The position numbers were made by a program, and so were the translations under genes. A DNA stretch of 64,000 bases from Bryobacteraceae bacterium CoA2 C42. GTDB lineage: Bacteria; Acidobacteriota; Terriglobia; Bryobacterales; Bryobacteraceae. This document shows positions 34,505 to 42,800 of the stretch, in pieces. Location of the stretch: positions 1 through 64,000 of the forward strand of contig JAINDL010000019.1 in NCBI GenBank assembly GCA_019931245.1. The letters are read 5' to 3'. The first letter of the stretch is position 1; each line of letters starts with the position of its first letter. A model generated the notes under the pieces. It was not told the DNA's origin. It saw only the letters and a program-made list of their open reading frames with translations, and searched no databases.

Positions 34505-35539
34505 ATGTCCCGACTCCGCTTCCAATTCTGGTGGCAGGACGCGTCTACACCGTCCTGGGCGCAATCGGCGGTTTCGCTGCACAGTCATACCTCGCATTCG
34601 GAAGAGGGGCTCGACATCATTCTGCAGCATACCGACTGCGCGGTCGTGCGCACTTTGGCCCGCTGGGTGGCGGGCCGCTATGCGAAACACAACGGCGGGG
34701 CGACCCTCGACTGGAGCCGGGCGTTCTGGACGCCGCCGCTCGATCCGGCCGCCGCGCTCGCCGTCGAGCGGGGCCAAATCGCCGGGCTGCAACTGCATCC
34801 GCTGGTTTCGCTGACCGATCATGACAACTGCGACGCCGGTCTGCGTCTGCAGGGCCAGCGCGGCTGTACCGATGTTCCCATCTCGGTGGAGTGGACGGTC
34901 CCCTTCGGCCGGACGATGTTTCACCTCGGCGTCCACAATCTGCCGCGAAACGCCGCCCGGTCCCTCATGGTCGAGATGGCCGACTATACCGCCTCGCCGC
35001 AACCGGCGCGGCTGGCGAGTCTGCTCGATCATCTCAACGGCCTGCCCGAGGCGCTCGTGGTCCTGAACCATCCCCTCTATGACGAACTGCGTCTGGGCCC
35101 GGCCCACCATGGACTACTGCTGGGCGAGTTCCTGACGCGGCACGGCGGCAGCCTCCACGCGCTCGAATTGAACGGGCTCCGGCCCTGGCCGGAGAACGAA
35201 ACGGTCCTCCGCATGGCCGCTGATCTTGGCCTGCCATACGTCAGCGGCGGCGACCGCCACGGCAGCGAACCGAGCGCCAATCTCAACCTGACGGCCGCCC
35301 GCAGTTTCCCCGAGTTCATCGAGGAGGTCCGCTTCCGCCGGCGCAGCCACGTGCTGTTCCTGCCGCAGTACCGCCGGCCGCTGGCGCGGCGGCAGGCGCG
35401 GGCCGGTTGCGAGGTGGCGGCCCGCTGGACCGAGCGCTTGCACTACCGCCTGGCCAGCGGCGCGGCGGCGCCGCTGCTGCCGCTGGTTTCCGGCAGCGGT
35501 ACTCTAAATCATGCGTTGGGTGTTCGCGGCCACTCTTAG
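34505..35539 (+). CDS. PHP-domain phosphoesterase-like protein
   Basis: 344 residues. Metal-site motifs of the PHP superfamily are visible: LHSHTSHSEEGLDII (residues about 24-38), SLTDHDN near 100, VLNHP near 180 and GGDRHG near 257. An acidic residue in SVEWTVPFG completes the set. Substrate unknown. It overlaps the downstream membrane protein gene by 29 bases, so the two are probably translated from one mRNA. Confidence 0.7.
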   Translation: MSRLRFQFWWQDASTPSWAQSAVSLHSHTSHSEEGLDIILQHTDCAVVRTLARWVAGRYAKHNGGATLDWSRAFWTPPLDPAAALAVERGQIAGLQLHPLVSLTDHDNCDAGLRLQGQRGCTDVPISVEWTVPFGRTMFHLGVHNLPRNAARSLMVEMADYTASPQPARLASLLDHLNGLPEALVVLNHPLYDELRLGPAHHGLLLGEFLTRHGGSLHALELNGLRPWPENETVLRMAADLGLPYVSGGDRHGSEPSANLNLTAARSFPEFIEEVRFRRRSHVLFLPQYRRPLARRQARAGCEVAARWTERLHYRLASGAAAPLLPLVSGSGTLNHALGVRGHS

Positions 35540-36956
35540 TGCGCTGTTTGTTCTCGGCTGGATGGTCGCCAACTCGTGTGGATTGCAGCAGGACGAGGCG
35601 TTGTTTCTGAAGGCGATCGACGACCCGGCGCACTGCGCCTTCCCCGTCCGCGAAGGCAGGATGGCGCTGATGATCATGCCTTACGTCGGCGCGCTGAAAG
35701 CCGCGCTGTATGTGCCCTATCTGAAGCTGGTGCCGGCCGATGCTTTTACACTCCGTTTGCCCATGGTGGCGCTGGCGCCGGTGCTGGCCGGGTTGATGCT
35801 CTGGCTGTGGCGCCGCATGGCGGCGGGTCCGGCGGTGGCCTTCACGGCCGTCTTGATGCTCGGGCATCCCCACTTCACCGCTCCCGTCGTCCTGGACTGG
35901 GGACCGGTAGCGCTCCAACTGCTGCTGACGCTGCTGGCGATGCACGCCTACCGCCGGCAGTGGTTTGCCGCAGTGGGCTTGCTGGCCGGTTTGATGGTGT
36001 GGGACAAAGCGGTCGCCGTCTGGGTGTTGACGGCCGTAACCGCGGCGGCCGCGGTATTCTATCCGGCGCGGGTCCGTCCGCTGTTGCACTGGCGGGTGCT
36101 GGCCGCCTTCGCGCTGGGCGCCGCGCCGTACCTGGCTTTCCGGCTGATGAGCCCGGAGGCGATGGCCGGGTTTCGCACCGACATCGACTTCGGCAGCCTG
36201 GCGCCAAAGCTGGCCGCTTTGCGCGGCACCCTGGACGGCACGGCGCTGGCGGGCTACATCTTCCCCGTGCCGGCGGCGCCCCCGCCGTTCGGCCTGCGGC
36301 TCGTCTTTGGCGCGATGGCTCTGCTGGGATTCGTCGTTCGCCGCCGCCTTCCGGCCTTCCTTTGGACCGCGACGCTGGGCGCGCTGGTGGCCATGCTGTT
36401 GACGGGCGGCGCCGGGGGCTCGGTGCACCACCATGTCCTGGTCTGGCCGCTGCTCGGCGCCGCCGTCTGCGCGACCGTGGCGGAGCTGCCGCTGCCCCGG
36501 TCGGCGATGGTAGGGGCTACCGCGGTCGTGGCGCTGATGCAATTGCAGGCGTGGTCGTTTTACCGCGATGGCGTCGCGATGGGGACGCGGCGGGAGTGGA
36601 GCGATGCGACCAACCCGGTGGCGGCGCATCTGGCCCAACCCGGCGTCTGCCCCGCCGGCGTCTATGCCCTGGACTGGGGCTTCAGCGAGAATCTCAACGC
36701 CCTTGGCCGCGGCCGCTACCAGGTCACCACCATCGCCGACGAATGGTGGCAGCCGCAGCTGCCTGCCCCGCAAGCGGCCATTGCGGCGCAGCGCGCGCAG
36801 GACCCGCGCGCCTGTCTGCTCGAGTGGGCCGACGGAGCCCCGCCCTTTTTCCCCGGCATCCGCGTCGCGGCCGGAGAGGCGCTGCGGACGCGCCCCAGCC
36901 GGGTTTTCCTCAATCGCCGCCACCAGCCGGCGATTCGCCTTTACGAGTCCCCGTAG
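35511..36956 (+). CDS. GT39-like integral membrane protein
   Basis: 481 residues. About ten hydrophobic helices precede a soluble C-terminal part. The first loop carries LQQDEALFLKAI, where the acidic pair fits the catalytic Asp/Glu of GT-C (PMT/ArnT) transferases. The C-terminal third contains YALDWGFSENLNALGR. Likely transfers a sugar from a polyprenyl-phosphate donor at the periplasmic face, but the target is unknown. It overlaps the convergent gene at 36910 by 47 bp. Confidence 0.6.
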   Translation: MRWVFAATLSALFVLGWMVANSCGLQQDEALFLKAIDDPAHCAFPVREGRMALMIMPYVGALKAALYVPYLKLVPADAFTLRLPMVALAPVLAGLMLWLWRRMAAGPAVAFTAVLMLGHPHFTAPVVLDWGPVALQLLLTLLAMHAYRRQWFAAVGLLAGLMVWDKAVAVWVLTAVTAAAAVFYPARVRPLLHWRVLAAFALGAAPYLAFRLMSPEAMAGFRTDIDFGSLAPKLAALRGTLDGTALAGYIFPVPAAPPPFGLRLVFGAMALLGFVVRRRLPAFLWTATLGALVAMLLTGGAGGSVHHHVLVWPLLGAAVCATVAELPLPRSAMVGATAVVALMQLQAWSFYRDGVAMGTRREWSDATNPVAAHLAQPGVCPAGVYALDWGFSENLNALGRGRYQVTTIADEWWQPQLPAPQAAIAAQRAQDPRACLLEWADGAPPFFPGIRVAAGEALRTRPSRVFLNRRHQPAIRLYESP

Positions 36957-37257
36957 CGGCCCGCGTTAGCGCGGCGAGCAGCTCCTGTTCGCCCAGCGTG
37001 GTACTGATGAACAGCTCCTGGCGGGAGCCGCTGCTGAGAGCAATGGCTTTCCAGCCGTTCATAACGGGCACGGTGATATGGACCTTCAGCGCGCCGCGGG
37101 CGTCGCGCACTTTCGAGATCCGGCCGGGTACAACGGAGCGGATTACCTCTTCGGGGTAGTCGCGCAGCAGACGCTCGAGCATCTCGCGCACGCCTTCGAT
37201 GATCGAATGCTCGATCTTGAGCCGGTTGTTTTCGGCCCGCAGCCGCATGCGCGCCAT
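36910..37257 (-). CDS. DUF2103-like protein
   Basis: 115 residues. The sequence IEHSIIEGVREMLERLL, the core VIRSVVPGRIS and the tail segment QELFISTTLGEQELLAAL fit my memory of the DUF2103 family (small proteins annotated as putative metal-binding). I see no Cys or His pair to support metal binding here, so the function is left open. It is 4 bp downstream of the lipoprotein gene at 37262, on the same strand. Confidence 0.5.
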   Translation of the reverse strand: MARMRLRAENNRLKIEHSIIEGVREMLERLLRDYPEEVIRSVVPGRISKVRDARGALKVHITVPVMNGWKAIALSSGSRQELFISTTLGEQELLAALTRAATGTRKGESPAGGGD

Positions 37258-37261
37258 GGCG

Positions 37262-38428
37262 TTACCCTCTCCGGCGGGCGATCAGCAGGTTGGAGGGCGC
37301 CCGGTTGTAGCCGTAGCCGATGTTGAAGGGCAGCGGCTTGGCCCGGTTCGGTTCGTGGTAGGCCTGCTGCAGATCGGGCTGGACCAGATAGCTGAACGAG
37401 CCGTAGGGCTTGCTGTAACTGCCGTAGAGCGAGACGTCCCATCGGGTGCCGGTGTAGTCGTGGAACGGGATGCCGGAATCGTCCTGGACGATTGCGAGGC
37501 TGCGGCTCAGGACCAACTCGCGGATCTTCGAAAAATCCTTGCGGTGCGGCATGTACGAGGTGGACTTGAACATGGTGACCACCCGCGCGGGCCGGGCGAG
37601 GAAGTTATGGAACGAGGTGTTGGCCGTGAACTTCGCGTCGGCCAGATTGAGCGAGAAGTAGTAGAGCCGCCGGGCGGCCGTCTGGCCGGGCAGGCGGAAT
37701 TCGATGGCGACGCCCGGGTTGGCCGGCTTGGCGTCCGGCCCCCGCGCCACGACATCGCCGGCTTCGTTCAGCGTCACGGGAGCGACGCCCAGAACGGTGG
37801 CCTGCGCGCGCACCAGTTGCACCAGCATGATCGGTAGCAGTCCATCGGTAACCTGGCCGCGGAGTTGCTGGTCCATCTGCCGGGTGATGAAGAAGCTCTT
37901 GCCAAGTACGTCGCTCAGCGTCCGCCGCACGTGAGGCAGTTGGGTTTCAAGGCCGGTTTCTGACAGCTGACCGACTTTAGCCAAACTTCCCGGCGGTTCG
38001 AGACCCACCAGAATGTACTCCGGGTTGTCGGGATAAAAGGTCATCACATGCACGACGTCCGGTCCGCCGAAGGGGTAGAAGGCGGTGGCTGAGGCCATCT
38101 CCGGCCCCGCGAGTTCCGTCTTCTGAAAGGCCGCAATACGGGCGCGCCGGCCTTGGTTCCAGCGGTCGAAGGCGGCATCGAAGCTGGCCGCATGGGCCCG
38201 CCACTGCTTCTCTTCCTCGAACTTTTTGAAGGGGCTTTCGGCCCGCCCGGGCAACCCGGCCAGAAACCGCGCCGCGTCGTCCGGATAGGGGTCCGGAGCC
38301 ACCGTAAATACGGGCCGCACCACCGCCGGCGCCGGGTCGGAAACGCTCGGCGAGGAGCATCCCGCCAGTCCTCCCAGCGCAATCAGTCCCGCCAGCTCAA
38401 GTGCCCACCGCCTGTTTATCACAAACAC
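37262..38428 (-). CDS. predicted lipoprotein, function unknown
   Basis: 388 residues from the GTG at 38428 (GTG at 38422 also possible). The N-terminus has an Arg-rich start, a hydrophobic segment and the lipobox LAGC with Cys near residue 24. The rest is a long soluble domain with many aromatic residues (FYPFGGPDVVHVMTFYPDN, YSKPYGSFSYLVQPDLQQ), which I cannot place in a family. It may be secreted to the cell surface. It shares its operon with the DUF2103-like gene. Confidence 0.6.
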   Translation of the reverse strand: MFVINRRWALELAGLIALGGLAGCSSPSVSDPAPAVVRPVFTVAPDPYPDDAARFLAGLPGRAESPFKKFEEEKQWRAHAASFDAAFDRWNQGRRARIAAFQKTELAGPEMASATAFYPFGGPDVVHVMTFYPDNPEYILVGLEPPGSLAKVGQLSETGLETQLPHVRRTLSDVLGKSFFITRQMDQQLRGQVTDGLLPIMLVQLVRAQATVLGVAPVTLNEAGDVVARGPDAKPANPGVAIEFRLPGQTAARRLYYFSLNLADAKFTANTSFHNFLARPARVVTMFKSTSYMPHRKDFSKIRELVLSRSLAIVQDDSGIPFHDYTGTRWDVSLYGSYSKPYGSFSYLVQPDLQQAYHEPNRAKPLPFNIGYGYNRAPSNLLIARRRG

Positions 38429-38481
38429 TATTCTAAATCCAGCCGATCGGGCGGGACCAGTTTTCGTAAGAAATCAGGCGT

Positions 38482-39375
38482 TTACTGGCCTTGGCCCACA
38501 TCGTAGGCGTCTGTTGCGGTCAGTTTCACCTGGTAGGTCCCCAGATTGTTCTGCCAGTGGCGGTTGTCATTGATCGCCAGTCCCAGCCGCCCGGCGCCCG
38601 GCGCCCGCGGGCCGTAGGCTTTGCCGATGGCGAACGTCGCGCCCTTGGCCCCTAAACGCCCGAGCAGGGCGCCGAACGGGTGGCCGTCCACTAGGTTGGT
38701 CTTGTAGGCCGGGCTGCCCGGTTTGGTCAGCCCGTTGGGGTCGGTCGCCCAGCCGTCTTCCTTCCAGGACAGGCGCGTAAAGCCGCTGGCGGCCGCGGTC
38801 AGCTGCGACCCGCCGCCGAGGACGATGCCGGTATCAAAGTATTCAATCTGCGTCGAGTGCCGGATGGAGTGCACCTCGGCGGTTTTGCTCACCTTCTTCT
38901 GGCGTACGGCGAGGGTCCGGACCTCGCTCCAGGGGATTTCGCGTTTGTCCACCTTCACGCTGCCCGCCGGGGCGCCCACGCGGAGCATCTGCCCGTTGGC
39001 CAGGCGTAGCAGGCCCTGGGTCCGGTCGAAGCCGTCGGCCTGGCTGGAGATAATTTTTTCAAAGAGGCGGTAGAGGGGCCGGGGCTCATGCTGGTCGGTG
39101 TCTTTGTAGAGGTTCAGGAGCGGGGTCATCACCGGCAGGCCGATGGCGGTGAGCCGTTCGACGGCCTGGTCGCGGGCGGCGCGGTCCTTATCCGCCTGGA
39201 CAACGGCCAGGTCCGCGGCAATCTGCTGGGCTTCGGCCGGGGAGGCTGTGGAGGCGCTGTGGAAGGAGAGAATCTGCGCAGCCCCCGTTCCCGCTATCGA
39301 AAACGAGGCCGGACCTTCCACCACCGACCCATCGGTCAACCGCAACATCACCGTCACCGCCGCAAATAAGAGCAT
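38482..39375 (-). CDS. secreted protein with a C-terminal LecA (PA-IL)-like domain
   Basis: 297 residues from the ATG at 39375; upstream in-frame sequence is a shadow. A short hydrophobic start (MLLFAAVTVML) is followed by LTDGSVVEGPASF, a helical middle (about 45-110) and a region with repeated basic patches. The last 100 residues carry GHPFGALLGRLG, AGRLGLAINDN and NNLGTYQVKLTA. These line up with the galactose-binding lectin LecA (GALVMKIG, ITLIYNDV, NNSGSFSV). A sugar-binding exported protein is likely. Divergent from the DUF4288 gene, 28 bp apart. Confidence 0.6.
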   Translation of the reverse strand: MLLFAAVTVMLRLTDGSVVEGPASFSIAGTGAAQILSFHSASTASPAEAQQIAADLAVVQADKDRAARDQAVERLTAIGLPVMTPLLNLYKDTDQHEPRPLYRLFEKIISSQADGFDRTQGLLRLANGQMLRVGAPAGSVKVDKREIPWSEVRTLAVRQKKVSKTAEVHSIRHSTQIEYFDTGIVLGGGSQLTAAASGFTRLSWKEDGWATDPNGLTKPGSPAYKTNLVDGHPFGALLGRLGAKGATFAIGKAYGPRAPGAGRLGLAINDNRHWQNNLGTYQVKLTATDAYDVGQGQ

Positions 39376-39403
39376 CGCCGTTGTTATATCAGAGAATGGA
39401 GGA

Positions 39404-39835
39404 ATGCGTTTAAAAAAAGGCCACGGCTGGTACCTGGCCGAAGAGGTTCTCGAAATCCGGGTGGAGGGCGACCCCCGCAACGTTGTCCACGTCAATACCC
39501 GCCTGCTGCAGGCCCGCGACGGCGAACATGCCTTCGCGCGGGCGTCCGAATTGGGCGCCGAGGCGGCCGACGAATATCTCAACCCCGAAGGCCGCAAGGT
39601 GACCATCGTCTTCCGCGGCCTCCGCGAGGTGATCGAAATCACCGAAGGCCTCGCCGATGGCGGCGAGATCCGCTGGACCGAGTCGGTGGGGGTGTCCGAG
39701 CGGAAGATCCGGGCGATGCTGAAGCCGGTCGAAGAGGTGGAAGCCGTGCGCCCGTTCGAGCCGACGGACCACCCGGACTACCGCTGCGGCGAGGTGGTGG
39801 CCGAAGCCATGGCCCTGTTCGAAAAAAAGGGCTAG
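39404..39835 (+). CDS. DUF4288-domain protein
   Basis: 143 residues from the ATG at 39404, preceded by a GGAGG at 39398-39402. The family pattern WYLAEEVLEIRVEG near the start and the core ASELGAEAADEYLN are clear. DUF4288 proteins are small cytosolic proteins with no known role. The end overlaps the convergent thiS gene by 4 bp. Confidence 0.75.
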   Translation: MRLKKGHGWYLAEEVLEIRVEGDPRNVVHVNTRLLQARDGEHAFARASELGAEAADEYLNPEGRKVTIVFRGLREVIEITEGLADGGEIRWTESVGVSERKIRAMLKPVEEVEAVRPFEPTDHPDYRCGEVVAEAMALFEKKG

Positions 39836-40041
39836 CGGCGGCCCCCGCCCACAAAATGGACGATCTCCAGTTTGGCGCCGGGCCGCAGCACCGTCTCGCC
39901 CCAGGCGGCGGAGTTTAAGATGACGCGGTCCAGTTCCACGGCTACCCGCTGGGCTGGAATCCCGAGTTCGTTCAACAGAGTCAGTACCGTAGAGCCCTCG
40001 GGGATGCCCCGCGTTTCCCCATTCAAAACAATTTCATGCAT
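39832..40041 (-). CDS. thiS: sulfur-carrier protein ThiS-like, with residues beyond Gly-Gly
   Basis: 69 residues. The ubiquitin-like fold of ThiS is recognisable: EIVLNGETRGIPEGSTVLTLL, RVAVELDRVIL and KLEIVHFVGGG. ThiS carries sulfur as a C-terminal thiocarboxylate on Gly-Gly for thiazole synthesis. Here the Gly run is followed by Arg-Arg before the stop (39832-39834). Either the tail is removed by a protease, or the protein is a decoy or another ThiS-like carrier. No thiG or thiF is adjacent. Confidence 0.8.
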   Translation of the reverse strand: MHEIVLNGETRGIPEGSTVLTLLNELGIPAQRVAVELDRVILNSAAWGETVLRPGAKLEIVHFVGGGRR

Positions 40042-40080
40042 AAATGCTTTGTTTTACCGCCTCCGTCACTAAACCGTTTT

Positions 40081-40110
40081 TTGACTCGCCACGGCTAAGG
40101 TCATTATAGT
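40081..40110 (+). promoter_or_regulatory. sigma70-type promoter for the nuo operon
   Basis: TTGACT at 40081-40086 and TATAGT at 40105-40110 are 18 bp apart, close to the ideal spacing. It lies 53 bp before the nuoA start codon, and no other gene begins between. Confidence 0.6.
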
Positions 40111-40162
40111 TTTAGTAGGGGGTGCGGTACGGCCTCTGTGCGAGGAACCTCTTTTTTAACCG

Positions 40163-40624
40163 ATGTTGCCAACGTCCCTGCCCGAGTCCTATCTACCCGT
40201 CCTCCTGACGTGGATGTTTGCGATTACGAACGCGACCGGAATCATCGTCGCCGGTTACGTACTTGGCAAAAAGATCCGCAACAAAGCCAAGGACACCCCT
40301 TACGAGTGCGGCATCACCCCCACGGGAAGCGCCAAAGAGCGCTTCAGTGTGAAGTTCTACCTGGTGGCGATGCTGTTCATCCTGTTTGACATTGAAGCGG
40401 TCTTTCTCTACCCGTGGGCCGTAGTGTACCGCGACCTGAAGTGGTTCGGCTTCGTCGAAATGCTCCTGTTCGTAGTTTTGGTCCTCGCCGGATTTTTCTA
40501 CATCTGGAAGAAGGGAGTGCTCGATTGGAGTCAAGCCGAAGAGGTGGAGCGGAAAGCGGCCGCCGGCCTCCTGCGGCGAACGAGCCAGACTCTTGAGCCC
40601 GAGAAGGTTACCCATGTTGGCTGA
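40163..40624 (+). CDS. nuoA: NADH-quinone oxidoreductase subunit A
   Basis: 153 residues with three membrane helices. The conserved PYECGITPTG with the loop-1 cysteine and FDIEAVFLYPWAV are clear NuoA marks. A charged C-terminal tail of about 30 residues follows, longer than usual. It is part of the membrane arm near the quinone site. Its stop overlaps the nuoC start by 11 bases. nuoB, normally next, is missing. Confidence 0.95.
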   Translation: MLPTSLPESYLPVLLTWMFAITNATGIIVAGYVLGKKIRNKAKDTPYECGITPTGSAKERFSVKFYLVAMLFILFDIEAVFLYPWAVVYRDLKWFGFVEMLLFVVLVLAGFFYIWKKGVLDWSQAEEVERKAAAGLLRRTSQTLEPEKVTHVG

Positions 40625-41096
40625 ACAGCTTCAGGAAAATGAACTGGCCGCGGCGCTGGCCGCGATATATCCCGCCGCGATCACCGGCGGCGCGATGGCG
40701 CACGGCGAACTGACGCTGCACATTGAGCCGGACGACATTCTGGCCGTTCTCGAGTTTTTCAAACAGCAGCAGCAGTTTGAGCGCCTGTCGACGGTGACGG
40801 CGGTGGACCGCTACCCGCTCGAACCTCGCTTTGAGATTGTCTACCATCTCCAGTCGGTGGCCCGGAATCTCCGGGTGCGCCTGAAAGCATCAGTGACTGC
40901 CGAAATCGCCTCCGCCACGGCGGTCTATGCCGCGGCGAACTGGTATGAACGCGAAGTGTTCGACCTGTTTGGCGTCGTCTTCAGTGGTCATCCGAACCCC
41001 AAACGGATCATGATGCCGGACGACTGGGAAGGGCATCCCCTGCGCCGGGATTTCCCGACCCACGGATTCAAGTACAGCTACGGCGAGCAGCAATAG
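40614..41096 (+). CDS. nuoC: NADH-quinone oxidoreductase subunit C
   Basis: 160 residues from the ATG at 40614. The 30-kDa subunit signature is present as ANWYEREVFDLFGVVFSGHPN, shortened here to its core EREVFDLFG, followed by PDDWEGHPLRRDFP. It is not fused to nuoD. The peripheral arm subunit is in direct contact with NuoB and NuoD; NuoB is absent from this locus. nuoD begins 13 bp later. Confidence 0.95.
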   Translation: MLAEQLQENELAAALAAIYPAAITGGAMAHGELTLHIEPDDILAVLEFFKQQQQFERLSTVTAVDRYPLEPRFEIVYHLQSVARNLRVRLKASVTAEIASATAVYAAANWYEREVFDLFGVVFSGHPNPKRIMMPDDWEGHPLRRDFPTHGFKYSYGEQQ

Positions 41097-41109
41097 CCTT
41101 TCGAGGAAT

Positions 41110-42327
41110 ATGAGCGAAACCATCACAGAGCCCTTGTTGCATCAAGAGCCGGAGGCGGGCGCCACACGGCGGATGACGCTGAACATGGGCCCGCAGCACC
41201 CCTCGACGCACGGCGTCCTGCGGGTGGTGCTGGAACTCGACGGCGAGTTCATTGAGAAGGCGAGGCCGGAGATCGGCTACCTGCACACCGGCATTGAGAA
41301 GCAGTGCGAGGCGTTGAACTGGCAACAGGTGATCACGCTCACCGACCGCGTGGATTACCTCGCGAATCTGTCGAATAATCTTTGTTATTCGCTGGCCGTC
41401 GAAAAGCTGCTGGGGCTGGAGGTTCCACCCAAAGCCCAGTTCCTGCGGGTGCTGCTGGCGGAGTTGACCCGGATCAATAGCCATCTGGTGTGGCTCGGCA
41501 CGCACGCGCTCGACCTGGGCGCGATGACGATGTTCTTCCTCACGTTCCGCGAACGGGAAGACCTGCTGCGGATTTTCGAGATGTTCAGCGGCCAGCGGCT
41601 GATGACGAGCTACATCCGCCCGGGTGGCTTGGCGCTCGATCCGCCGCGCGGCTGGCAGAAGCCCGTGCGGGCGTTTCTCGATGATTTCCCGAGCAAGATC
41701 GACGAGTACGAGTCGTTGCTGAACGCCAACCCCATCTGGCTGCAACGCACGCAGGGCATCGGCATTCTGCCGGTTGAAGAGATGCTCGAAATCGGCATCA
41801 CCGGTCCGCTCATCCGCGCCGCCGGCATCCCGCTCGACGCGCGGAAGATGACCCCCTACTCGAGCTACGAGAAGTTCGATTTTAAGGTTCCGACCGAGAC
41901 CGGCAACGACGTCTTCGCGCGCTACACCGTGCGCATGGCCGAGATGCGCGAGAGCCTGAAGATTGTCCGGCAGGCGCTCGAGGGGATGCCCGAAGGCCCC
42001 ACGCGGGCCGAGGCGCACCGCGTGGTTCTGCCGGAGCGCGAAAAGATGAAGACGCAGATGGAAGCGCTCATCTACCATTTCAAGATTGTGACCGAAGGCA
42101 TTGCCGTGCCCGAAGGCGAAGTGTTCCAGGTGGTGGAATCGCCGCGCGGCGAACTCGGCTACTACGTCGTCAGCGACGGCAGCGGCAAGCCGCTCCGGGT
42201 GCACATGCGCACGCCCAGCTTCGGCAATCTGCAGGGGCTGCCGAATCTGGTCGAAAAGCGCCAGATTTCGGACTCCATCGCCATCATGGGCAGCCTCGAC
42301 TTCGTACTGGGAGATTGTGATCGATGA
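41110..42327 (+). CDS. nuoD: NADH-quinone oxidoreductase subunit D
   Basis: 405 residues. LNMGPQHPSTHGVLR carries the conserved quinone-site His. GYLHTGIEK, RINSHLVWLGTHALDLGA and the C-terminal DFVLGDCDR are typical. It is the 49-kDa-type subunit that lines the quinone chamber with NuoB. It overlaps nuoE by ATGA. Confidence 0.96.
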   Translation: MSETITEPLLHQEPEAGATRRMTLNMGPQHPSTHGVLRVVLELDGEFIEKARPEIGYLHTGIEKQCEALNWQQVITLTDRVDYLANLSNNLCYSLAVEKLLGLEVPPKAQFLRVLLAELTRINSHLVWLGTHALDLGAMTMFFLTFREREDLLRIFEMFSGQRLMTSYIRPGGLALDPPRGWQKPVRAFLDDFPSKIDEYESLLNANPIWLQRTQGIGILPVEEMLEIGITGPLIRAAGIPLDARKMTPYSSYEKFDFKVPTETGNDVFARYTVRMAEMRESLKIVRQALEGMPEGPTRAEAHRVVLPEREKMKTQMEALIYHFKIVTEGIAVPEGEVFQVVESPRGELGYYVVSDGSGKPLRVHMRTPSFGNLQGLPNLVEKRQISDSIAIMGSLDFVLGDCDR

Positions 42328-42800
42328 CGTTTTCTCCGGAACTGGAAGCAAAGTTCGCCGACCTGATTACGCACTATCCGGAGGGCCGGCAGCGCGCCGC
42401 CCTGATCCCGATGCTGATGTTCGGGCAGGAGGAGGTGGGCTCGATCACCAACGAGTTCATGGCGGAGGTGGCCCGGCGGCTGGGTCTGACTCCGATGCAG
42501 GTGGACGAGGTGGTGGGCTACTACTCCATGCTGCACAAGAAGCCCATGGGGAAGTATCACGTGCAGGTTTGCACTAACGTCGCCTGCATGCTGCGTGGCG
42601 GAGCCGAACTGTACGACCAAGCCTGCCACAAACTGGGCCTGGGGCATAAAGAGGTGTCCGCCGACGGGCTCGTCTCGCTTGAAGAGGTGGAGTGCATGGG
42701 CGCCTGCTCCTGGGCCCCTGCCGTGCAAGTGAACTTCGACTTCCATCACGAAGTGACCGCCGATCAGTTGGACACGATCCTGGAGGGCCTGAAGAAGTGA
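42324..42800 (+). CDS. nuoE: NADH-quinone oxidoreductase subunit E
   Basis: 158 residues. The thioredoxin-like [2Fe-2S] (N1a) ligands appear as CTNVACMLRGG and CMGACSWAP. It forms the NADH-dehydrogenase tip with NuoF. It overlaps nuoF (GTG start) by four bases. Confidence 0.95.
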   Translation: MTFSPELEAKFADLITHYPEGRQRAALIPMLMFGQEEVGSITNEFMAEVARRLGLTPMQVDEVVGYYSMLHKKPMGKYHVQVCTNVACMLRGGAELYDQACHKLGLGHKEVSADGLVSLEEVECMGACSWAPAVQVNFDFHHEVTADQLDTILEGLKK

